This document shows, piece by piece, positions 24,874-31,600 of a stretch of 64,000 nt of DNA. Source of the DNA: GCA-002050365 sp964237235 (GTDB taxonomy: Bacteria; Acidobacteriota; Blastocatellia; Pyrinomonadales; Pyrinomonadaceae). The notes below the pieces were generated by a model, which worked only from the letters and a program-made list of their open reading frames with translations, was not told the origin of the DNA and searched no databases. Position 1 is the stretch's first letter. Each line of letters starts with the position of its first letter. A program made the position numbers and the translations under genes. Location: the NCBI GenBank assembly GCA_964237235.1, contig CAXSGY010000009.1:1-64000 (forward strand), given 5' to 3'.

Positions 24874-25158
24874 ATGGCTCATAAAAAAGGTGTAGGTTCA
24901 TCGAGAAACGGACGCGATTCGAACGCGCAGCGGTTAGGTTTAAAGAAATTCGGCGGCGAACACGTTCTCGGCGGAAACATTCTGGCGCGGCAGCGCGGAA
25001 CGAAATGGAAACCGGGCAAAAACGTCGGACGCGGCAAAGACGATACGCTCTTTTCGCTGATCGAAGGTTTCGTTAAATTTGAAAATAAAGGTCAAAAAGG
25101 TAAATTTATCAGCGTTTATGCCGAAGGCGCGACGGAACTTGCAGCCAAGGCAGCGTAA
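24874..25158 (+). CDS. rpmA: 50S ribosomal protein L27
   Basis: A 94-residue ribosomal protein with the L27 start MAHKKGVGSSRNGRDSNAQ, then KKFGGEHVLGGNILARQRGT, and a conserved C-terminal KFENKGQKGKFISVYAE. L27 reaches toward the peptidyl transferase centre. The ATG at 24874 gives the family start. No Shine-Dalgarno is close to it because a heptad repeat fills the leader. Confidence 0.98.
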   Translation: MAHKKGVGSSRNGRDSNAQRLGLKKFGGEHVLGGNILARQRGTKWKPGKNVGRGKDDTLFSLIEGFVKFENKGQKGKFISVYAEGATELAAKAA

Positions 25159-25190
25159 ATTTTCCATTTTTATATCTGATATTTAAAAAA

Positions 25191-25228
25191 ATACCGACGT
25201 TAATTGCAATCAACGTCGGTATTTTTTT
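25191..25228 (+). terminator. Intrinsic terminator of rplU-rpmA
   Basis: A perfect 11-bp stem ATACCGACGTT/AACGTCGGTAT with a 10-base loop and a run of seven T at 25222-25228. Confidence 0.92.
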
Positions 25229-25309
25229 GTTTTGAGATACAAATCTCCGGCTTCCTCAGATGAAAACCGCTTAACCTGCGGCGAATTTCGGTGAATTTTC
25301 CGGTAAAAT

Positions 25310-25485
25310 TAGTTGTTTTTGAAAATACTTTTATATTTGAAAATATTTTTTGCGTCCAAGTTTTAAAGTTTTGCACAGGGTTTTACGCTTGCTGGGAGCT
25401 TGCTTGATTTTTTAAACTCAAAAACTTAAACACTTCCCGAGTTTTCCACAATTTTATCCACAGGTTGGCGCGATTATTTTCCACA
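25310..25485 (+). other. AT-rich segment with a cluster of four DnaA-box-like 9-mers (origin-like)
   Basis: Four 9-mers match the DnaA-box consensus TTWTNCACA on the same strand: TTTTGCACA 25369-25377, TTTTCCACA 25442-25450, TTATCCACA 25454-25462 (the E. coli high-affinity form) and TTTTCCACA 25477-25485. Upstream, 25310-25370 is strongly AT-rich and could be a duplex-unwinding element. This order, AT-rich segment then boxes, is that of many bacterial origins. dnaA itself is not in the window; recF and gyrB, often near origins, lie 12 and 18 kb away. Origin function is an inference. Confidence 0.5.
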
Positions 25486-25539
25486 GACAAGGCAATTTTA
25501 AGCGGTCGAAAAGTGATTAAAACCTCAAGCATTTTCTGC

Positions 25540-25567
25540 TTGACACGAGAAAAAACGGGTGTAGAAT
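25540..25567 (+). promoter_or_regulatory. Strong sigma-70 promoter without a downstream coding gene
   Basis: TTGACA at 25540-25545 and TAGAAT at 25562-25567, 16 bases apart. It precedes the hairpin-rich noncoding segment and is separated from obg by a strong terminator at 26073-26120, so it must drive something other than obg. Confidence 0.75.
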
Positions 25568-25573
25568 CCATTC

Positions 25574-26120
25574 ACAGTCAAAATTGCTTACGGGCTTTTG
25601 ACCGATACAAGGATAGGCAAACCGGGCGGTGACGCTTGGATTTGAGAGCGACGGTTGAGCGGATTAAAAACAGTTGCTATTTACGCCTTGAATCGAAGCC
25701 GAAAGGCTTGCTAAAAGAAAAATCTTCGGATTTTTCCCAAGTTGTTTGGATAAAAACAAACGACGCTTTTCGGAAAGGAACAGCTGGAAAGAAGCGAAGT
25801 CGCTCAAGTGCTTCGGCATTCGAGCCTCGTTGCCGGGAACGTAACCGGCGGTGGAGGAAAAGCCACCCGAACAAAAACCTACAGGCAAGCGCGCCAGACT
25901 GAATTTTTAATTTACGAAGCGCGAATCAGAATGAGCAATCGTTTTGTAAATGCTGACCGGAAACGCGCTCTCCGCAGAGTCTTTTCGGAATACAAATCCG
26001 GCAAATCAGGCGTGTACATACCCAATTTGCCACTATTCTTAAATGAAAACGCCTCGGCGTTCTCGACCAAGAAAAACAAATACGCCGTTACGATTTGTCG
26101 CAACGGCGTATTTGTTTTTT
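25574..26120 (+). ncRNA. Candidate structured noncoding RNA of about 545 nt
   Basis: Between a consensus promoter (25540-25567) and a 17-bp terminator hairpin there is no credible protein. Many short stems occur in series: GTCAAAA/TTTTGAC 25577-25602; AACCG/CGGTT 25620-25656; AAGCC-GAAA-GGCTT 25696-25709; GAAAAATC-TTCG-GATTTTTC 25717-25736; GTTGTTT/AAACGAC 25741-25764; CTTT-TCGG-AAAG 25766-25777; AGCG-AAGT-CGCT 25793-25804; TGC-TTCG-GCA 25809-25818; GCCGG/CCGGC 25832-25849; GGTGG/CCACC 25850-25867; GGCAAAT/ATTTGCC 26000-26031; AACGC-CTCG-GCGTT 26048-26061. GNRA and UUCG loops are typical of folded RNA. The conserved cores of RNase P RNA, tmRNA and SRP RNA were looked for and not found. Boundaries are inferred. 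Confidence 0.5.
26073..26120 (+). terminator. Very strong intrinsic terminator
   Basis: A perfect 17-bp stem (26073-26089 with 26102-26118; core ACAAATACGCCGTT/AACGGCGTATTTGT) is followed by T-rich sequence to 26120. It separates the noncoding segment from obg. Confidence 0.93.
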
Positions 26121-26142
26121 AAATTTTGCAAGCATTGAGTTT

Positions 26143-26171
26143 TTGCCAATCCCGCATCAAATCCCTACAAT
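26143..26171 (+). promoter_or_regulatory. obg promoter, probably giving a leaderless mRNA
   Basis: TTGCCA at 26143-26148 and TACAAT at 26166-26171 are exactly 17 bases apart. The GTG start of obg lies at 26179, seven bases past the -10, where transcription itself is expected to begin, so little or no leader is left. Confidence 0.6.
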
Positions 26172-26178
26172 AAAATCT

Positions 26179-27219
26179 GTGTTTATTGATCGTGTAAAAA
26201 TTCATGTCAAAGCCGGCGACGGCGGCGATGGCGTAACGGCATTCCGGCGCGAAAAATTTATACCGCGCGGCGGACCTTCGGGCGGTGACGGCGGTAAAGG
26301 CGGCGACGTTTGGATGGAGGCGGACGAAGGTTTGAATACTTTGCTGCATTTGCGTTATAACCCCGAACACAAAGCCGAGCGCGGCAGACACGGCGAAGGC
26401 TCGAACCGGCACGGCAAAGACGGCGCGGATGTGCTTATCAAAGTGCCAATCGGCACGCAGATTTTCGATGCCGAATCCGAAGATTTATTGTTTGATTTCA
26501 CCGAAAATACTCAGCGTTTTTTAGCAGCAAAAGGCGGCAAAGGCGGCTGGGGAAATCAGCATTTTGCGACTTCGACGAACCGTGCGCCGAAGTATCATTA
26601 CACGGGCAGAGAAGGCGGCGAAAAAGATTTGCAGCTCGAATTAAAATTAATCGCCGATGTTGGCTTGGTCGGTTTTCCGAATGCCGGAAAATCAACCTTG
26701 ATTTCGGTAATTTCCGCTGCCAGACCGAAAATCGCCGATTATCCGTTTACGACGCTCGAACCGAATTTGGGCGTAGTTGATTTGGGCGAATACAAAACCT
26801 TCGTCGTCGCCGATATTCCCGGGCTTATCGAGGGCGCGTCGGAAGGCGCAGGGCTTGGCGACCGTTTTCTGCGCCACGTCGAGCGGACGAAATTGATTTT
26901 GCATCTGGTTGACGTTTCTTCGATTTCGGGACGCGACGCGAATTCCGATTACGAAATTATCAACCGCGAGCTGGCAAATTATAATCAGGATTTAGCGGCG
27001 CGCCCGCAAATTGTCGTCGCGACGAAACTCGACGCGCTCGACGAACCGGAAAGATTGAAGACTTTGCGCGCGGCGGCGGAACGGGACGGCAAACCTTTTT
27101 TGGAAATTTCCGCCGTAACCAATCAAGGCTTGAAGGAACTGGTCAATTTAGTGGCTTTGAAGCTCGCCGAAATCAACGCGGAAAATAAAATTGAAATCAG
27201 CGACGCGGAAATTTATTAA
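26179..27219 (+). CDS. obg: Obg-family GTPase ObgE/CgtA
   Basis: A 346-residue ribosome-associated GTPase involved in large-subunit assembly. The N-terminal Gly-rich OBG fold (DRVKIHVKAGDGGDGVTAFR, GPSGGDGGKGGDVWM) occupies residues 1-157. The G domain has G1 GFPNAGKSTLIS, G2/G3 PFTTLEPNLG and DIPGLIEGASEG, and G4 ATKLD. There is no C-terminal OCT domain. The GTG at 26179 gives VFIDRVKI, the family start. It begins the obg-nadD-rsfS series, all on the plus strand. Confidence 0.97.
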   Translation: MFIDRVKIHVKAGDGGDGVTAFRREKFIPRGGPSGGDGGKGGDVWMEADEGLNTLLHLRYNPEHKAERGRHGEGSNRHGKDGADVLIKVPIGTQIFDAESEDLLFDFTENTQRFLAAKGGKGGWGNQHFATSTNRAPKYHYTGREGGEKDLQLELKLIADVGLVGFPNAGKSTLISVISAARPKIADYPFTTLEPNLGVVDLGEYKTFVVADIPGLIEGASEGAGLGDRFLRHVERTKLILHLVDVSSISGRDANSDYEIINRELANYNQDLAARPQIVVATKLDALDEPERLKTLRAAAERDGKPFLEISAVTNQGLKELVNLVALKLAEINAENKIEISDAEIY

Positions 27220-27222
27220 ATT

Positions 27223-27897
27223 GTGAAACGAATCGCATTTTACGGCGGCTCGTTCGACCCGCCGCATAACGGACATTTGACGATTGCGCGGCGGCTGATC
27301 ATTCAATTCGATTTGGACGAATTCAATTTTATTCCGGCTTTTCACGCGCCGCACAAAACTAAAAAACCGACTTCGGCTTTTCACCGTTTTGCGATGCTCG
27401 CGCTCGCCGCAAGCGATGACGCGAAAATCAAAGTTTCGACCGTCGAATTGGACGCGCCGGAAAAACCTTTTACTTTTGAAACGCAGACGAAAATAAAAAG
27501 CGAATTGCCCGACGCGGAGATTTTTTTCGTCATCGGCGCGGATTCGTGGATGGAAATAACGACGTGGCGCGAATGGCAGACGGTTTTGACTTTAACGAAT
27601 ATTATCGTCGTAACGCGCCCGCGATTTGAAATCGAATTTGCCCACGTTGCCGACGAAGTCAGGCAAAGAATCGTTGATTTGCGAGACACAACGCCAATCG
27701 CGGACGGTGAATTGCGTAAAGAGAATGATTCACGATTTACGCAAAACGATTCACGAATCTATATCACCGACGCTGTTCGGATAGATGTTTCGGCGACGGA
27801 AATCAGGCGAAAAATTCACGAAAAACAAACGGATTGGCGCGAATTCGTGCCGCCGGAAGTGGCAAAATACATCGAAAAATACGACCTCTACATTTAA
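27223..27897 (+). CDS. nadD: Nicotinate-nucleotide adenylyltransferase NadD
   Basis: Joins nicotinate mononucleotide and ATP to form deamido-NAD in NAD biosynthesis. The 224-residue protein has the nucleotidyltransferase signature GGSFDPPHNGHLTIAR, FIPAFHAPHK, FFVIGADSWMEITTWR, and DVSATEIRRKI near the end. Starts with GTG only 3 bases after the obg stop, so it is translated in one operon. A slightly long insertion (TPIADGELRKENDSRFTQND) precedes the last motif. Confidence 0.96.
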   Translation: MKRIAFYGGSFDPPHNGHLTIARRLIIQFDLDEFNFIPAFHAPHKTKKPTSAFHRFAMLALAASDDAKIKVSTVELDAPEKPFTFETQTKIKSELPDAEIFFVIGADSWMEITTWREWQTVLTLTNIIVVTRPRFEIEFAHVADEVRQRIVDLRDTTPIADGELRKENDSRFTQNDSRIYITDAVRIDVSATEIRRKIHEKQTDWREFVPPEVAKYIEKYDLYI

Positions 27898-28013
27898 CAT
27901 TTATCATTTAACATTTATCATTTATCAAACGGTTCTTTCGTTCAATGATAAACTTCTAATGTATCAACAGTTTCATTCAGTTGAATGGTAAATGATAAAT
28001 GACAAATGAATCT
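27895..28013 (+). repeat. Inverted heptad array between nadD and rsfS
   Basis: Units CATTTAA/CATTTAT are repeated five times from 27894 and the complementary set ATGGTAA ATGATAA ATGACAA lies at 27985-28005. The two sides can pair. The second array reaches the start of rsfS and supplies two in-frame start codons (27999, and 28014 just after it). Confidence 0.85.
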
Positions 28014-28442
28014 ATGGAAGCGACACAGGAAAAATCTTTACAGCACGCGATGGAAAAAATCGAAATCGCGCAAGCCGTTACGCCGTTCGCCGATTTGGAC
28101 GACGAAGTAAAGCTCGCCGTCGAATGCGCGAGCGAGAAAAAGGCGTTTAATATCGCCGCGATTGATTTGCGCGAGATTGCCAGCTTTACCGAATTTTTTA
28201 TAATTTGCAGCGGCGCGAACCAGCGGCAGGTGCAGGCGATTGCCGACGAAATTACCGAAAAATTAAAGGAAAAATTAAATTCGCGCGTCGTCCGCATCGA
28301 AGGCTACGGCAGCGGCGAATGGATTCTGCTCGATTACGGCGATTTCATCGTGCATATTTTCGAGCAGAAAGCGCGCGAATTTTACGATTTGGAAAGGCTC
28401 TGGCGCGACGCGCGGCGCGTCGAACTGCCCGCCGGAATTTGA
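28014..28442 (+). CDS. rsfS: Ribosomal silencing factor RsfS
   Basis: Binds L14 of the large subunit and blocks subunit joining in starvation. About 142 residues, with the family core KAFNIAAIDLREIASFTEFF, IICSGANQRQVQAIADEI, and GEWILLDYGDFIVHIF. A short N-terminal extension precedes the core. Start uncertain: ATG at 28014 or at 27999, the latter within the heptad repeat. Usual neighbour of nadD. Confidence 0.95.
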   Translation: MEATQEKSLQHAMEKIEIAQAVTPFADLDDEVKLAVECASEKKAFNIAAIDLREIASFTEFFIICSGANQRQVQAIADEITEKLKEKLNSRVVRIEGYGSGEWILLDYGDFIVHIFEQKAREFYDLERLWRDARRVELPAGI

Positions 28443-28539
28443 TTTTTAAGAGCAAAAAAATCTGATTCTAAACAGCTCGAATTCAATTTTTTATTTTCGT
28501 TCGCTCTTCGATTTTCTTCTTTTTCTTCAATAAAAAATC

Positions 28540-28575
28540 AGAAGCCGCCGGTCATTTAAAGTCCGGCGGCTTCTC
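28540..28575. terminator. Bidirectional hairpin between rsfS and the M36 protease gene
   Basis: GAAGCCGCCGG at 28541-28551 pairs with CCGGCGGCTTC at 28563-28573 around an 11-base loop. It lies in the 160-bp gap of two convergent genes and can serve both. Confidence 0.8.
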
Positions 28576-28603
28576 TGCTGAATAAACAAGCGTTCGCTCA
28601 ATC

Positions 28604-31600
28604 TCACTCAATCGGAGTAAAAACTATTCCGCTTAAGTTCTCGGTCGCACTGACGATCTGCGGAGCATATGTGTTGCCTTTGGATCGCGCCGTTAGAATG
28701 TATGTTCTGCCCGCTTCGACCTCATCGAAACAGAAATTGCCCGATTTAAGCGTATAAATCGTCCGCGATTGCCCGCTTTGCCCCGTCAATGTTACTGATG
28801 GGCGATTTAATGCATTGTAGAGCAGACTCGCCGCGTTGATCTGTCCGCAAATCGAGATTGTCGCCGCGGTCGGCGCGCCGATGTTGATTGCGCCGCCCGT
28901 GTAACTCGGCTGCGCGAGCGGCGTGTTCGGATCCGCTCCCGATGCCTTGCGCCGCGCCGGTGTGTCCGTAAACGTGATCGCCGTCGTTCCCGCCGGAGCG
29001 TTCGCCGCCACCGTAAACGTCACATTTACCAGAATGACGTTGTTGCCCGCCGCAATCGTCCCGCCGCTGAAAGACGTGACCGAGAAACCGATCTGTCCGG
29101 GCGTGGCGGCGTTGAAGATGACATCGCCGCCGCCGTTGCCGATTGTCACAGACGGATTGGTTAATTTGGTTGCATCGTAAGCGATGCTGAACGTGTAGCC
29201 CGCCTCGTTGCCGACCGTATCGACGCGAATCGGCACCGTCAGAGTTTGCCCGGCACTCGTGTTTTGATTATCAATGCGAAACGCCGCCGGAGCCGCCAAC
29301 GCTTTCTCCGACGCATCGAACGGCTGACTGCCCGCCTTTTCGATCAGATTAAAATCCGCCGGAGCCGGACGCGCCGCCGGACCGCCCGCCAGTTGATTCG
29401 AGTCGGTGCTGACTGAATAGCGGCGCGCCTGCTGTACGTCGCCGCCGTCCACAAAGCCGTCGCCCGCCGTCGAGCGCGGCGAGCAGTCGGCGCGTTGGAA
29501 TTCGTTGCTTTGATAGGGCAAACCGGTGCCGACGGCGAACAGGCGAATCTGCTGAATGTCGTCCGAATCAACCGCCCCGTCGCCGTTCGGTCGCATCTGC
29601 ACGTCGGCTTCAATACCTGTTGCGGCGTAATCGTTGACAACGAGATTGTCTATATACCAACCGTCCACAAACGTTCCCGCATCCGAAGTCATACGGAAGA
29701 CGATATAAACCATCTGTCCACCAGTATTTTTGATTCCGCCGGGTGCGAAATCTCCGAGAGCTACTTTGACGTGGCTGAGCGATTTCGTTCCGGTAAAAGA
29801 CCTTCTTCCCTGAAGCGGCGAACCCTGCGCGCCTCCCGCGAGCGTTCCGTTAAGATTGCCGTTATAACTGTTTTGAACAATGTAGTCATTCAAATCAAAC
29901 GTAGTAGCATTGTTTGGCACAGACCCAACCGGAACAGTCGGCAAACCGAGAGATATTTCGATGTTGCCGCCATCGAAAGTCGCTTCCGTGCTGAAACGAT
30001 GGTCGAATTCGAGAAACGAGGCGCGGGTCAGATTAGTCGGGTTGATGCTGACCGTGAAATCGCTCGGACCGCCTTGTCCTGCATTACCCGGATCAAAATC
30101 GGGCGCAAACATCACACCGGTTACGGCGGACGATGCGTCGGCAATCGAAAGCGGATCCGTCGGTGAGCCGTTTAAGTCGTTGGTCGCTCTTTGAAATGCG
30201 GCTAGGCTGTGATTCGGCGTGTTGCCGGATTCGGTCAGAGTCGGAGTGAAGCGAGCGTAAAGAGTCGGTGGTGTCGTTTGCGGAATATCGAAGGTTTCAA
30301 GCGCGAACGGGGTAGTTGAACCGATTGCATTAGTTGAGGGCGCGTTTAATTTGGTTATCTGGTTGCCAACATTGAGCGTATCAATTTTTCCGTTATTCGT
30401 ATCGCGTGCCTGGACAATGTAGTAATACTGTTGTCCGAGCGTCAAGCCGGTATCCGTATAAGAAGTTCCGGTGACGGTTATCAGCGGATTGCCCGAATTC
30501 GGCGTGAAAGTCGGCGCGACCATATCCGCATCGTTGGGAACATTCAGAACGCGGTAAATATCATAAACGATATTCGCGCTCTGATTGGCAGAAGTTGCGG
30601 GAGACCAGCTTAAATTCAAAGTAACACCCGTTCTCGGATCGGCGACTTGTCCGATGCCGGCGAAAATCGGAGCGGGCGAAAGTGCCGTGCCGACCGTAAT
30701 CGTAATGCTCTGCGTGTTAGCGGTCGAAATACAGTATGCGTCGCGTCCGGCGTGAACTTGATAATAGTAAGTTTTTCCCAGAACTAATCCGTTTCCGCCG
30801 TCATTATCGGTGTAGGTTGTTCCCGTTACCGTAGCGATGGTCGTAAACGGTCCGTTCGGGTCGGTCGCGCGTTGAACGACGTAATTTGCCGCGCCGTTTT
30901 CCGCCGTGATCGTAACGTTTACGGAATTGCCGGCACTGTTCGACAAGCTGAACGTCGGCGCGGCAAGCGGACCGCTCATTTCACAAGCTGATACTTGCGT
31001 CGGAACGGTAAAATCCTCGACGATGACCGCCGCCGAACCTTGTTGTCCGATACCGTTAGTTTTGCCGGTCGAAGTGGCATTCACCCCGACTCCGTGGCTG
31101 GCAAAAGCGCGCCACATAATCGCAATGTTTTCGCCGCCCGTCATTTCGCGGTCAGCTGCGAGCATCGAGTCGCGCATATCAACGAACGTCGGATTGCACG
31201 GCGCAAACTGTAGCCCGCGCAAAACCGTTTTGTCGGCGAGCCGCGCGCCGTTTGAAACGGCAGTCGCCAACACGCCGTTGCGGTTTGGGTGCGTCGCATT
31301 TTCGGCGGCAAGCAGACCGGGACGAACAATATGATTCGCGGCGTTGATTGTGGCACTTTGACCAGTGATATTTCCGGTTATGGTCGTCGTGCTGTCGGCA
31401 AAAAGCGCGGCGCGGTAATCAATCGGATGATTCAAATCTACTGACTGCACCTGACGATTGCCGACATAAAACGACGAGCCGGTTCCGAGACGGCGATTGC
31501 CGTCAAAGAAAACACCGTTCGGATCTTTCATAATCATTAACTCGCGTACATCCCAGAGCGTCGCTGCCCAAACTTCGCCGATGTCGTGAACCTCATACGG

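Noticed and set aside
25612..25650. GGCAAACC...GGTGACGC resembling a c-di-GMP-I riboswitch
   Set aside because: The GNRA loop, the GACGCAAAGCC core and a downstream regulated gene are absent; the match is short and probably coincidental.
25574..26120. RNase P RNA, tmRNA or SRP RNA identity
   Set aside because: The conserved GAGGAAAGTCC and ACAGAA-CCGG cores of RNase P, the tRNA-like ends and tag frame of tmRNA, and the SRP domain IV loop were not found.
25636..26122. Open frames across the noncoding segment (88, 74 and 104 codons)
   Set aside because: No recognisable domain or ribosome site, overlap each other on both strands, and the segment is full of tetraloop hairpins; treated as noncoding.
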